Source: Thermoactinospora rubra (GTDB lineage Bacteria; Actinomycetota; Actinomycetes; Streptosporangiales; Streptosporangiaceae). From it: a stretch of 64,000 nucleotides of DNA. Under the pieces are notes generated by a model. That model was not told the origin of the DNA and did no database searches. It saw nothing but the letters and a program-made list of their open reading frames with translations. The stretch covers positions 116,045-180,044 of the forward strand of contig NZ_MSZZ01000033.1 in assembly GCF_002093975.1 (NCBI RefSeq). Reading direction: 5' to 3'. Both the position numbers and the translations under genes were made by a program. Of the stretch, positions 51,371 to 59,304 are shown piece by piece (position 1 is the stretch's first letter; every line of letters starts with the position of its first letter).

Positions 51371-51573
51371 CCGAGATCGGGCGCCTCCTGTGCGTCATCG
51401 CCGCGTGGGCCGTGTGGACCCTCCTCGTGGTCGCCGCGCTCAAGGCCGCGGGCCGGGCCGCCTGGTGGGCCGTGCGCCGCGTCCGCGGCTGGCGGGACCT
51501 CCGTCGGCTTCGGCCGCTCGCCGCCCGCACGTGGCCGGATCGCGAGTACGAACCGACCGGGGGTGACTCGTGA
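51367..51573 (+). CDS. Single-TM phage protein, 68 residues
   Basis: GTG start. One transmembrane helix near residues 5-27 (GRLLCVIAAWAVWTLLVVAAL) followed by a basic cytoplasmic part (RRVRGWRDLRRLRPL). GTGA overlaps on both sides. Function unknown. Confidence 0.55.
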   Translation: MTEIGRLLCVIAAWAVWTLLVVAALKAAGRAAWWAVRRVRGWRDLRRLRPLAARTWPDREYEPTGGDS

Positions 51574-51845
51574 CCCACAAGGAGATCGTCGCCCGCCTGC
51601 GCAGGCTCGCCGCCCAGAAGCCGACCGACGTTTACCGCGCCGTGCTGGCCCTGGCCGACGAGATCGAGCGCGCGCCCGAGCCGGACGGCGAGCCCGCGCA
51701 GGTGCCGCTCGCCGACGACGACATCGAGGCCCTCGTGCGCGCCACCCAGCCGCCCGCCAGGCCGTGGGCGCCGCTCATCCCCAGGGGACGCGGCGCCACT
51801 CGCCCCGGCCGTGGCCTCGTGCTCCCGTTCCGGAGGCGACGATGA
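51570..51845 (+). CDS. Small phage protein, 91 residues
   Basis: GTG 51570. N-terminal helix HKEIVARLRRLAAQKPTDVY, basic C-terminus RPGRGLVLPFRRRR. Overlaps upstream and downstream genes. Not recognised. Confidence 0.5.
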   Translation: MTHKEIVARLRRLAAQKPTDVYRAVLALADEIERAPEPDGEPAQVPLADDDIEALVRATQPPARPWAPLIPRGRGATRPGRGLVLPFRRRR

Positions 51846-51970
51846 GGACGCTCCTGACCCGCGTCGGCCGGTGGATGGACGCCACCAGCCCGGGGCACGC
51901 CGCCGCCGTCCTGACGCTGATCTGGCTGCTCACGATAGTCGTCTCCTGGCTCACCGGGAGGGCCGCATGA
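51842..51970 (+). CDS. Single-TM microprotein, 42 residues
   Basis: MRTLLTRVGRWMDATSPGH then one transmembrane helix AAAVLTLIWLLTIVVSWL. ATGA overlaps at both ends (51842 and 51967-51970) strongly support it. Function unknown; size resembles phage membrane microproteins. Confidence 0.6.
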   Translation: MRTLLTRVGRWMDATSPGHAAAVLTLIWLLTIVVSWLTGRAA

Positions 51971-52317
51971 GGCAGACCCTCACGATCACCTTCGGCCTCG
52001 ACACCGACAAGAGCGTCGAGCAGGCCATCCAGCTCATCGAGCGGTGGCTTGCTGATGAGCTCGCCGTCGAGCAGTGGCTGAGGCCGCTCAAGGTCTCCAG
52101 CGTCATGTTCGAGGCCGAAGGGCTGCCCATCCCCGACAGCGGCCTGAAGCTCGCCCGCCGCCGCAAGGCACTCCACCTCACGCAGGCTGAGCTCGCCGAG
52201 CGCGCCGGCATCTCACGCCGTGCCCTCTCCAAGGTCGAGCGCGGCGAGCTGACTCTCGCGAGCGACAGCGCCATCCGCATCCGCCGCGCCCTCACCGAGC
52301 TGGAGGCCGGACGATGA
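51967..52317 (+). CDS. XRE-type helix-turn-helix protein with N-terminal extension
   Basis: A 116-residue protein. The HTH is at about 57-110 (LKLARRRKALHLTQAELAERAGISRRALSKVERGELTL); the first 50 residues (TITFGLDTDKSVEQAIQLIERWL) form a separate alpha/beta piece. It could regulate downstream genes, beginning with the hairpin-rich whiB leader. Confidence 0.7.
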   Translation: MRQTLTITFGLDTDKSVEQAIQLIERWLADELAVEQWLRPLKVSSVMFEAEGLPIPDSGLKLARRRKALHLTQAELAERAGISRRALSKVERGELTLASDSAIRIRRALTELEAGR

Positions 52318-52488
52318 CCAGACCCGCCGCCGCCGTCGAGCCGACCTTTTCCTTTCGGGGTCGCGAGCTCCGGCCGCGGCGTGCCCACGGACTGCTTCTC
52401 GCGGAGCCGGTCGCGTGGGCCATGCCAGGCGACGGAGTGGTAGCCGTCGCCGGGCATGCGCCGGGCGAGACCTTCCCCTCACCCGGCC

Positions 52489-52622
52489 GCCCGCCTCGCC
52501 CCACTTGGGGGGTGGGGGCGAGGCGGGCCACCACACGTCCGGGCCCCGCGGGACCGGGGGGACCCCGCCGGGCCCGGACATCCACCGCCCGGCCCTGGGC
52601 TGCCGCGTCGCCCAGGGCCGGG
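52489..52622 (+). other. Three consecutive strong hairpins upstream of whiB-like gene
   Basis: GCCCGCCTCGCCCC/GGGGCGAGGCGGGC (52489-52502/52515-52528), GTCCGGGCCC/GGGCCCGGAC (52537-52546/52570-52579) and CCCGGCCCTGGG/CCCAGGGCCGGG (52588-52599/52611-52622) follow one another. Stems of 10-14 bp back to back suggest a structured leader or multiple terminators separating the XRE module from whiB. The region is formally open from ATG 52314, but composition looks non-coding after about 52480. Confidence 0.75.
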
Positions 52623-52640
52623 CACCCCTGGAGGGACGCC

Positions 52641-52955
52641 ATGCACTCACGCGACCGTTACGGGGCCTGGGGCCTCGACACCCCGCACGCCGACGACTGG
52701 CGCGAGCTCGCGGCCTGCCGCGACCACCCCGACCCTGACCTGTGGTTCCCAGCGATCGGCCCGGGCGGCCCCGATACGGCCCAACGGGAACGGCGCGCCT
52801 ACGCGCCGGCCCGCCGCGTCTGCCGCGACTGCCCCGTGTGGCGGGACTGCCTCGACTACGCGCTCACGCGGGGCGAGCGGTGGGGCATGTACGGCGGGCT
52901 GACGCCCCGGGAGCGCAAGAGCACGCGCCTCCTCAAGAAGGCCGGGGTCGCGTGA
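52641..52955 (+). CDS. WhiB-family iron-sulfur regulator
   Basis: A 104-residue Wbl protein. The four cluster cysteines are in AACRDHPDPDLWFP and RRVCRDCPVWRDCLDYAL (C-x2-C-x5-C), followed by the GMYGGLTPRERK turn and basic tail RKSTRLLKKAGVA that binds DNA or sigma factor. Wbl proteins govern sporulation and stress in actinomycetes, and several phages carry dominant-negative or active copies. GGAGGGACGCC precedes ATG 52641; an in-frame extension to 52314 exists but covers hairpins. Confidence 0.9.
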   Translation: MHSRDRYGAWGLDTPHADDWRELAACRDHPDPDLWFPAIGPGGPDTAQRERRAYAPARRVCRDCPVWRDCLDYALTRGERWGMYGGLTPRERKSTRLLKKAGVA

Positions 52956-53293
52956 TGCCCATCCGACCCGAGGAGCGCGCCAGGTACCCGAAGGACTGGC
53001 CGATGGTCAGCTGGCACATCAGGTTCGAGCGCGCCGCCGGCCAGTGCGAGTGCCTCGGCGAGTGCGGCCATGACCACGGCGGCCGATGCGCCGCCCGCCA
53101 CGGCGAACCGCACCCGGTGACCGGCTCCAAGGTCGTGCTCACCACTGCGCACCGCGACCACACGCCGGAGCACTGCGCGTACGACAACCTATTCGCCGCG
53201 TGCCAGAGGTGTCACCTGGCTTATGACGCCGACCGTCACCGCGAGAACGCGGCCCGCACCCGCGCCGCTCGAAGACGGGCTGGTCTGACGTGA
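52955..53293 (+). CDS. HNH endonuclease-like phage protein
   Basis: A 112-residue protein. FERAAGQCECLGECG, then LTTAHRDHTPEHCAYDNLFAACQRCHLAYDADRH give the beta-beta-alpha-metal fold with Cys zinc pairs and the HxDH...N...H nuclease residues. ATG 52955 overlaps the whiB stop (TGATG). It may be a free-standing HNH nicking enzyme or a replication/packaging factor; its position before the initiator-like gene favours an early role. Confidence 0.8.
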   Translation: MPIRPEERARYPKDWPMVSWHIRFERAAGQCECLGECGHDHGGRCAARHGEPHPVTGSKVVLTTAHRDHTPEHCAYDNLFAACQRCHLAYDADRHRENAARTRAARRRAGLT

Positions 53294-53326
53294 TGATCCG
53301 GCTCGCGACAAGGAGGTACTGCGCTC

Positions 53327-53380
53327 ATGGACTCGCCCGACCCGGCTACCGGGTCACGAGAGACGGACTGCGCCTGGTGA
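53327..53380 (+). CDS. Short coupling ORF upstream of replication gene (17 codons)
   Basis: AAGGAGG at 53309-53315 precedes ATG 53327 of a 17-codon ORF, MDSPDPATGSRETDCAW, whose TGA (53378-53380) overlaps the GTG start (53377) of the next gene as GTGA. Because the following gene lacks its own ribosome-binding site, this ORF may serve only to couple translation. Confidence 0.45.
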   Translation: MDSPDPATGSRETDCAW

Positions 53381-54138
53381 CGTGGTTCAAGGTAGACGAC
53401 TCGTTCTACGACCACCCCAAGGTCTTCGATGCGCCCGACTGCGCCGTGGCGTTGTGGGTCCGCGCCGGCGCTTGGTCAGCACGCAACCTGACAGACGGTT
53501 TCGTGCCCGCCAAGCTGCCCGCCCGGATGTGCGACGACCCCGAGACCGCAGTGCGGGAACTCGTGGATCGCGGGCTGTGGCGGCGAACGAGGGGTGGCTA
53601 CCAGTTCCACGACTGGACCACGTACCAGCCGTCAGCGGAGAAGGTCCGAGACCTGAGGAGGAAGCGCGCTGAGGCGGGACGGAAGGGAGGTCAGGCCAAG
53701 GCCGCGAACCAAACGGCTGACAACCGGCTAGCAAATGCTAGCGGCGTTGCTAAGCAAAATCCTGCCCCGTCCCGTCCCGACCCGAAGGGTCGAACCCCTA
53801 CGGGGTTCGACCCAAGGGGAGGTACTCAGTCGTCGTCTCTTACGGACCGTAACGCGCGTGCGACCCAGGACGACGACGACTCGAAGATCGACCACAGGAT
53901 CATCGAGCTGCTACGCGAGCTGACCGGCCGCACCGTCACGCCCGCCCACGCAGCGACGATCCGACGGCAAATCCTCGACGGCCGCGCCGTCGACAAGCCG
54001 CTCAACTACGTCAGCCGGGCCATCCGCGAGCGACCGCGGGACTTCCTGCCCGCCGACGCCCCGCGCGAGACGTGCCCCATCCACCTGCTCGAACAGCCCT
54101 GCCGCAGCTGTGCGGCCGACCTGAAGGCGGGATCATGA
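53377..54138 (+). CDS. Phage replication-initiator-like winged-helix protein
   Basis: A 253-residue protein. The start VTWFKVDDSFYDHPKVF and GLWRRTRGGYQFHDWTTYQPS are typical of phage replication proteins with an N-terminal winged helix; a basic helix (RDLRRKRAEAGRKGGQAKAANQ) leads into a disordered linker whose DNA carries several palindromes, then a C-terminal helical domain (RIIELLRELTGRTVTPAHAATI) and CPIHLLEQPCRSC. GTG 53377 is chosen because conserved sequence begins there and GTGA overlaps the small ORF upstream. It probably opens the origin and recruits helicase. Confidence 0.75.
   Translation: MTWFKVDDSFYDHPKVFDAPDCAVALWVRAGAWSARNLTDGFVPAKLPARMCDDPETAVRELVDRGLWRRTRGGYQFHDWTTYQPSAEKVRDLRRKRAEAGRKGGQAKAANQTADNRLANASGVAKQNPAPSRPDPKGRTPTGFDPRGGTQSSSLTDRNARATQDDDDSKIDHRIIELLRELTGRTVTPAHAATIRRQILDGRAVDKPLNYVSRAIRERPRDFLPADAPRETCPIHLLEQPCRSCAADLKAGS
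53727..53852. other. Palindrome cluster inside initiator-like gene: candidate replication origin
   Basis: Within about 125 bases: GCTAGC-AAAT-GCTAGC (53727-53742), TTGCT-A-AGCAA (53747-53757), GGGTCGAACCCC-TAC-GGGGTTCGACCC (53787-53813, 12-bp arms) and TTACGG-A-CCGTAA (53840-53852). The first part is unusually AT-rich for this DNA. Lambdoid phages place their origin inside the initiator gene in the same way. Confidence 0.55.
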
Positions 54139-54380
54139 CCGACCCCTTCGACCGCGACGCGGGCCGCCTGGAAGCCGCGATCGCCCGCTGGCTCACCGAC
54201 CACGACGTGTCCGACCCGGCCGCCGGCGCCGCCGAGCTCCTGCTCATGGTCCGCGGCCACGGCTGGCGGCCGGTCGAGGCGCTGCAGCCGCCGACCGTCG
54301 ACCAGCGGCCGTCCGCGCCGACCGAGGAGTTCCGCCGCGCCAAGGCGGCGCTCGCCGCCCGCGCCGAGAGGAGCTCCTGA
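54135..54380 (+). CDS. Small phage protein, 81 residues
   Basis: MTDPFDRDAGRLEAAIARWL ... FRRAKAALAARAERSS; helical. ATGA overlap upstream, and its stop shares bases with the exonuclease start. Function unknown. Confidence 0.55.
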   Translation: MTDPFDRDAGRLEAAIARWLTDHDVSDPAAGAAELLLMVRGHGWRPVEALQPPTVDQRPSAPTEEFRRAKAALAARAERSS

Positions 54381-55045
54381 TGCCCCACCTCGTGTTCCTG
54401 GACACCGAGACGACTTCGCTGGATGACACCCGCGGCGAGGTGTGGGAGATCGCCGCCATCGTGCGCCGCGACGGCCACGACGACGTCGAGTACCTGTGGC
54501 AGATCCGGCCCAACCTATCCACGGCAGACCCCATGTCGCTACGGATCAGCCGCTACTACGAACGGCGGGTGCTCGGTATCCACGCGCCCGGCGAGGCGGT
54601 CGCGCTCATCGACCCCGACGAGGATAGCCGCCGCTTCACCGGCGCCGCGGCCGTCGCGAACAAACTCGCCCAGCTGCTCGAAGGGGCGCACGTCGTTGGT
54701 GCCGTGCCGGACTTCGACTTCCGGTTCCTGCGGCGCTTCCTCGCCAGGTACGGCGAGTGCTGGACAGCCCACTACCACCTGATCAACGTCGAGGCCCTCG
54801 CGGTCGGCTACCTGTACGGGGTGGTGGCTGGCCACCACGACTACGCCACAGACGGCCCGGACGGCACGCGGCAGCCCGAAGGTTCGGAGTTCCACCCGGC
54901 GAACAGCCTGCCGTCGCTGCCCTGGAAGTCCCTGGACCTGTACCGGGCCGTCGGCGTCGACCCAGCTCGGCACGAGGAGCACACCGCTCTCGGCGACGCC
55001 CGGCTCGTGCGCGCCGTCTACGACGCGATCACCGGAGGTGCCTGA
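54380..55045 (+). CDS. DnaQ-like 3'-5' exonuclease
   Basis: A 221-residue DEDD nuclease. Exo I is LVFLDTETTSLDD (D8, E10), Exo II lies in VGAVPDFDFRFLRRF, and Exo III is RHEEHTALGDARLVRAV (H, D). This removes nucleotides from 3' ends, as proofreading or in recombination. The insertion after Exo II is longer than in minimal domains. It has TGATG junctions with neighbours. Confidence 0.88.
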   Translation: MPHLVFLDTETTSLDDTRGEVWEIAAIVRRDGHDDVEYLWQIRPNLSTADPMSLRISRYYERRVLGIHAPGEAVALIDPDEDSRRFTGAAAVANKLAQLLEGAHVVGAVPDFDFRFLRRFLARYGECWTAHYHLINVEALAVGYLYGVVAGHHDYATDGPDGTRQPEGSEFHPANSLPSLPWKSLDLYRAVGVDPARHEEHTALGDARLVRAVYDAITGGA

Positions 55046-55233
55046 TGCCCCGGGTCATCGTCGCCATCGAATACGTCGCCGGCGCCCGCAAGCAGGCCGC
55101 CTGCCGTACCGGCTCCTGTGGCTGGCGCGGCACGAGGCACATCGTCCTGGCCGATGCCGAGGAGGAGGCCCGCGCCCATCGGCAGTGGCACCGCGCCCAG
55201 CAGCCCGTCCCGGACGTGGAGGCCAGCGCATGA
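55045..55233 (+). CDS. Small phage protein, 62 residues
   Basis: MPRVIVAIEYVAGARKQAAC with CRTGSCGWRGTRH, suggesting a small metal-binding or beta-hairpin domain, then a helix (EEEARAHRQWHRAQQ). Overlaps both neighbours. Not recognised. Confidence 0.55.
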   Translation: MPRVIVAIEYVAGARKQAACRTGSCGWRGTRHIVLADAEEEARAHRQWHRAQQPVPDVEASA

Positions 55234-56429
55234 CGCTCGCGATCGTGCGGGGCGATGCTCGGGCACTCCCACTGGCGGACTTGTCTGTCGACCTGGTCGT
55301 GACGAGCCCGCCCTACTGGGGGCTGCGCGACTACCGCGACGGCGACGCCAGCCTGGCTGGGCAGATCGGGAACGAGCCCACGCCCTGGGAGTACCTGGAG
55401 GCGCTATGGGACTGCACCCGAGAGTGGATGCGCGTACTCAAGCCGACCGGCTCGCTGTGGTTGAACCTCGGGGATGCCTACAACTCGACCAGCCGCCAGA
55501 CACGCGTTCCGCCTGTCGGCAGGACCGCCCAGGTCGGCCACACGAAGGCTGGCATGCAGGGCCAGTCCTACACCCCCGACCTGAAGGTCAAGAGCCTGCT
55601 CGGACTCCCGTGGCGGTATGCGCTCGGCTGCATCGACCAGCTCGGGCTCATCCTGCGGGCCGAGGTGATCTGGGGCAAGCCGAATGGTCTGCCGGAGAGC
55701 GTCACCGACCGGGTGCGCCGAAGTCACGAACACTGGTTCCACTTCACGCTCCAGCTCCGCTACTACTCGGCGGTTGACGAGATCCGGGAGCCTGCCAGCG
55801 ACTACGCACGTCGGCCGGGCGTACGGCGGGAGACGCCTCCGGGCCAGCGGCGTCGGGCGATGGCCGACACGGTGAACCCGCTCGGTGCGCTGCCGGGCAG
55901 CGTGTGGGAGGTCGCCACCCAGCCGCTCAACGTTCCCGACCATCTCGGCGTCGACCACTACGCCGCGTTTCCGATGGAGTTCCCGCGGCGGATCATCCGC
56001 GGCTGGTCCCCGCCCGGCATCTGCACCGCGTGTGGTGAAGGTCGGCGGCCTGTGGTCCACAAAGCCACCCTCGGTCAAGACAACTCCTACGACCGAGCAG
56101 GCGGCCGGAACACCGCCCGCCCAAAGGCGTGGCTCGCGCTCAAGGCCGCCAACCCTGATCGCATCGTCGGCTACGCCTGCGCCTGCTCCGAGCCGACTGC
56201 CCCCGTACGGCCAGCTGTGGTGCTCGACCCGTTCGGCGGGACCGGCACCACTGCCCTCGTCGCCTCCGTCCTCGGCCGTATCGGCATCAGCGTCGACAGG
56301 TCCGCCGACTACTGCCGCATCGCCCAGTGGCGCACCACCGACCCCGGCGAGCGGGCCAGGGCCATGCAGGTACCCAAGCCACCGCTCCCGCCTGAAGGGC
56401 AGCCCAGCCTGTTCGAGGAGATCGCATGA
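55230..56429 (+). CDS. Site-specific DNA methyltransferase (TSPPY, N4-cytosine/N6-adenine type)
   Basis: A 399-residue methyltransferase. Catalytic motif IV VVTSPPYWGLRDY (about residue 25) precedes the SAM-binding motif I VVLDPFGGTGTTALVA (about 330), the beta-class order. A zinc-like CTACGEG...CACS insert is present at 266-325. The S-P-P-Y form favours N4-cytosine modification. No restriction endonuclease is adjacent, so it is an orphan phage enzyme that probably protects phage DNA or marks it for packaging. Confidence 0.9.
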   Translation: MTLAIVRGDARALPLADLSVDLVVTSPPYWGLRDYRDGDASLAGQIGNEPTPWEYLEALWDCTREWMRVLKPTGSLWLNLGDAYNSTSRQTRVPPVGRTAQVGHTKAGMQGQSYTPDLKVKSLLGLPWRYALGCIDQLGLILRAEVIWGKPNGLPESVTDRVRRSHEHWFHFTLQLRYYSAVDEIREPASDYARRPGVRRETPPGQRRRAMADTVNPLGALPGSVWEVATQPLNVPDHLGVDHYAAFPMEFPRRIIRGWSPPGICTACGEGRRPVVHKATLGQDNSYDRAGGRNTARPKAWLALKAANPDRIVGYACACSEPTAPVRPAVVLDPFGGTGTTALVASVLGRIGISVDRSADYCRIAQWRTTDPGERARAMQVPKPPLPPEGQPSLFEEIA

Positions 56430-56980
56430 CGCGCGCCACCCGGCTCGCCGTCGCGAGCCTCACCCGGATTTGCCGCCTGGTCGCCGACGGCGATCGGCTG
56501 TTCACCCTGGCCACCGGCACAGACGGCCATCGATTCGCCGCCTGGCCGTACGGCTGCATCCAGCTGCCCCGCGACCTCGTGCGCTCCTGGGGGACGCCGA
56601 TCGACGGCACCTACCGCCTGTACGGCAGCGGCACCATCGAGGCCGCGGAGCTGAAGGGCTTCGGGCCCGAGCTGGTCGTCGCCGAGATGCTGCCGCGCCT
56701 GGCCCTGCTCACCCGGCACACGGTGACGGCGACGCCGTGGATGTACGAGCGCGACGGGTACGTGCGGCGGCTCCTCGTCCGCGACGACGGCGAGCAGGCG
56801 ATCGTCGACCAGGAGCTGTGGCGGGCGTGGTCCAGCGTGCTGGACCTCCCGGCCTACCAGGTCGGCTCCAAGCACGGCATGGTCGTCTGGGCGCCAGCGG
56901 TGGACGTGACTGCGGTGGCCGGGCTGCTGCCGGTCTACTCGCCCGTCGCCCTGGCCCCACCCGAGGCGGCGATCGCATGA
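56426..56980 (+). CDS. Phage protein of unknown function, 184 residues
   Basis: Begins MTRATRLAVASLTRICRLVA; beta-rich N-terminal half and WMYERDGYVRRLLVRDDGEQAIVDQELWRAWS in the middle. No known motif. Overlaps both neighbours by ATGA. Actinophage hypothetical proteins of this look are common next to methylases. Confidence 0.6.
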   Translation: MTRATRLAVASLTRICRLVADGDRLFTLATGTDGHRFAAWPYGCIQLPRDLVRSWGTPIDGTYRLYGSGTIEAAELKGFGPELVVAEMLPRLALLTRHTVTATPWMYERDGYVRRLLVRDDGEQAIVDQELWRAWSSVLDLPAYQVGSKHGMVVWAPAVDVTAVAGLLPVYSPVALAPPEAAIA

Positions 56981-57540
56981 CGGCCTGGACCGATGTGCAC
57001 GCCGCCGTCCCGACGCTCATCGAGGCGCTCGCCTCGTGCGACGGCGCGACCATGGAATGCCTGGCCGCCTACCTCGCCGAGGTGATCGCCGCGGGCGGTG
57101 ACCTGCTGTGGCAGTGGCCCGGCGGCGACCTGCCCGCCTCCGCCCTCGCGCTCGGTGAATCCGGCCGCGCGGCGGCAACGCCGCTGGAGGTGGCGCAAGC
57201 CTGCGCGCTCGGCATCGCCGTGCTGGCGTATGCGCCGGGCGGGGTCACGGTGGCCGGTCAGCACTGGTGTACGGCCCGCCACCGCGGCTGCCGGGGCAAC
57301 GCGCTGTTCGGCGACCTCGACACTGACATCGCCCCCGGCGAAGGATCGGTGTACACCCCGATCTGGCTGGCGTTCGAAGTGGCGTCCCGGCCGCTGGCAG
57401 CCGCAACCTGGCGGCCCGGCCCGCTGCAGACCGACGACACGCAGGCGTGGCGCCGCCGTCCCGACCCCAAGCCGGTTGCGTGGTCGCTGCGCGCGAGACG
57501 CCGTAGGCGCCTGGCTCAAGCTCCGCTGGAGGCGTCATGA
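56977..57540 (+). CDS. Phage protein of unknown function, 187 residues
   Basis: MTAWTDVHAAVPTLIEALAS; helical N-terminal half, then HWCTARHRGCRGNALFGDLD (two Cys, two His, possible metal site), and a basic C-terminus (WSLRARRRRRLAQAPLEAS). Not recognised. ATGA overlaps at both ends. Confidence 0.6.
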   Translation: MTAWTDVHAAVPTLIEALASCDGATMECLAAYLAEVIAAGGDLLWQWPGGDLPASALALGESGRAAATPLEVAQACALGIAVLAYAPGGVTVAGQHWCTARHRGCRGNALFGDLDTDIAPGEGSVYTPIWLAFEVASRPLAAATWRPGPLQTDDTQAWRRRPDPKPVAWSLRARRRRRLAQAPLEAS

Positions 57541-57977
57541 CGCCCCCGCTGCTCACCATCACCGTCGTCGGCACGCCGGCCCCGCAGGGCAGCAAGCGGC
57601 ATGTCGGCCGGGGCGTCATGGTCGAGTCCAGCAAGGCGGTCCGGCCGTGGCGTGAGGCGGTCAAGTGGGCGGCGCTGGCCCGCGTCAGCCGGTCGGGGCC
57701 GCCGCTGGATGAGCCGCTCGCCGTGGAGATGTGCTTCACCCTCGCCCGGCCCAAGAGCGCGCCCAAGCGCCGCCGTCACCCGGACCGCATGCCGGATCTG
57801 AGCAAGTTGGTCCGCTCGACCGAGGACGCGCTGACCGACGCGGGCGTGTGGGCCGACGACGCCCGGGTTGTCGCCTGCCGTGCCCGCAAGGTCTACGCCG
57901 GTTCGCCGGACCCCGACGCCCTGCCCGTGCCGGGCGCCGTCATCAAGATCTGGCCCATCACCGAAGGAGCCGCATGA
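57537..57977 (+). CDS. RusA-family Holliday junction resolvase
   Basis: A 146-residue endonuclease resolving four-way junctions made during recombination or replication. TVVGTPAPQGSKRHVG at the start and PDLSKLVRSTEDALTDAGVWADDARV, containing the acidic active-site residues (D, D, DD), are diagnostic. It completes the exonuclease/annealase/resolvase set of the element. Confidence 0.92.
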   Translation: MTPPLLTITVVGTPAPQGSKRHVGRGVMVESSKAVRPWREAVKWAALARVSRSGPPLDEPLAVEMCFTLARPKSAPKRRRHPDRMPDLSKLVRSTEDALTDAGVWADDARVVACRARKVYAGSPDPDALPVPGAVIKIWPITEGAA

Positions 57978-58522
57978 CCGCCGTCAAGCTCGACTCGAAG
58001 ATCACCACGTACGTGGAGAAGGCCCTGGAGGGCTGGGCCGCGGAGATGTTCGCCAAGCGCGGCGGCCACTGGCCCGCCGTCATCGAGCTGGCCCACGTCG
58101 AGCGTGCCGAGCCGGCAGAGACCGAGGACAAGCAGGAGACCGTCAAGCTCCGCATTACCCAGCTTGAGGTCCCGGGTCCTGACCACCAGGAGAAGATCCG
58201 CGAAGTCCTCAAGGCGCTCTACACGGTGCGCACCGCCGAGGGCACCCTCGACGACGAGAACATCACCGGCTACGGCATCCACCGCGACAACCTCCGCCGC
58301 GCCGCCGACGACCTCATCTGGCCGCCCCGCCCCGGCGACCTCTGGCGCGACGACGAGGGCCGCCCCTGGTTCGCCGTCGAGACCGACGACTACATCGTCC
58401 GCCTCGTCGACGAGGCCGGCCGCCAGGAGAACCCCGAGGTGCTGGTGGGCACGCGGCGGCTCAAGCTCGTCTCCCGCGTCCGCAAGACCAACGAGAACGA
58501 CCGCCAGGGGAGCCTGATCTGA
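57974..58522 (+). CDS. Conserved phage protein, 182 residues
   Basis: MTAVKLDSKITTYVEKALEG; a helical N-terminal domain (VIELAHVERAEPAETEDKQE) and a small beta domain (PGDLWRDDEGRPWFAVETDD, WF in a barrel-like context) near the C-terminus. Not recognised; overlaps both neighbours. Confidence 0.6.
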   Translation: MTAVKLDSKITTYVEKALEGWAAEMFAKRGGHWPAVIELAHVERAEPAETEDKQETVKLRITQLEVPGPDHQEKIREVLKALYTVRTAEGTLDDENITGYGIHRDNLRRAADDLIWPPRPGDLWRDDEGRPWFAVETDDYIVRLVDEAGRQENPEVLVGTRRLKLVSRVRKTNENDRQGSLI

Positions 58523-58887
58523 TGGGACTCAACATCAGCCCAGGCGGCGCGAGCTGGAGCTACTCCGGCTTTAACCGCTTCCGTGAGCGTCTCGCCGTGG
58601 CCGAAGGGTTTGCCCTCGACGAGATGGAGGGCTTCAAGCCTTTCGATGCGCCTGACACCTGGGTCGGCAAGCGGTGGGACGAGGTGCAGACCTCGTTGAA
58701 GCCGCTGCTCGACCACTCCGACTGTGGCGGCTACCTCCTCGCACGGGAATGCGAGGAGGTCCTCCCGCGACTCCGGGAGATCGTCGCCACCTGGCCAGAG
58801 ACCGACTACGACCGGCGCGCCGCCGAGGCGCTCATCGCAGGCATGGAGCACTGCGTCGAGCACGGCTGCGCGATGGTCTTCCACTGA
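58522..58887 (+). CDS. Conserved actinophage protein, 121 residues
   Basis: MGLNISPGGASWSYSGFNRF ... ALIAGMEHCVEHGCAMVFH. The pattern GASWSYSGFNRFRERLA...GFKPF is one I recall from many actinobacteriophage and prophage hypothetical proteins. Cys/His in DCGGYLLAREC and HCVEHGC may bind metal. Function unknown. Confidence 0.65.
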   Translation: MGLNISPGGASWSYSGFNRFRERLAVAEGFALDEMEGFKPFDAPDTWVGKRWDEVQTSLKPLLDHSDCGGYLLARECEEVLPRLREIVATWPETDYDRRAAEALIAGMEHCVEHGCAMVFH

Positions 58888-58896
58888 GGGGGTGTG

Positions 58897-59304
58897 ATGG
58901 GGTACGTCAGCTACCTATCCGGCGAGATCATCATCGAGCCGCCCATCCCATGGCGCGAGCTCCAGCACAGCCCCTTCGTCCGCACCCCCGAGCGGAAGGA
59001 GTGGGAACGGCTCACCTGGCTCCGCGTCGTCGAGGAGACCAAGGAGACCGACGAGGGCACGCTGACCCGCCGGGAAGCCGTCGCCATCCGCCCCTCCCAG
59101 GCCGACGAGCTCCGCGCCCACAGCCTGGTCACCGACGTCCAGGCCATCGTCGACGCGCACGGCGCCGGCCGTACGTTCACCGGCTTCATCCTCGTGCGCG
59201 GCGAGGAATCGCCTGACATCTGGCGCGTGGCCATCGAGAACGGCCGCGCCGTCGAGGTGCGTCCCCGCATCGTCTGGCCCGATGGCACCGAGGAGGAGGC
59301 GTGA
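58897..59304 (+). CDS. DUF6205-like phage protein, 135 residues
   Basis: MGYVSYLSGEIIIEPPIPWR is the hallmark N-terminus; the rest includes EETDEGTLTRREAVAIRPSQ-like strands and FTGFILVRGEESPDIWRVAI. The family name is from recall. ATG 58897 is preferred to GTG 58894; GAGGGGG precedes it. Function unknown. Confidence 0.6.
   Translation: MGYVSYLSGEIIIEPPIPWRELQHSPFVRTPERKEWERLTWLRVVEETKETDEGTLTRREAVAIRPSQADELRAHSLVTDVQAIVDAHGAGRTFTGFILVRGEESPDIWRVAIENGRAVEVRPRIVWPDGTEEEA

Noticed and set aside
52314..52640. N-terminal extension of the WhiB protein to ATG 52314
   Set aside because: The frame is open, but it spans three strong hairpins and reads as Pro/Gly/Arg filler. A good ribosome-binding site precedes ATG 52641 at the start of the conserved domain.
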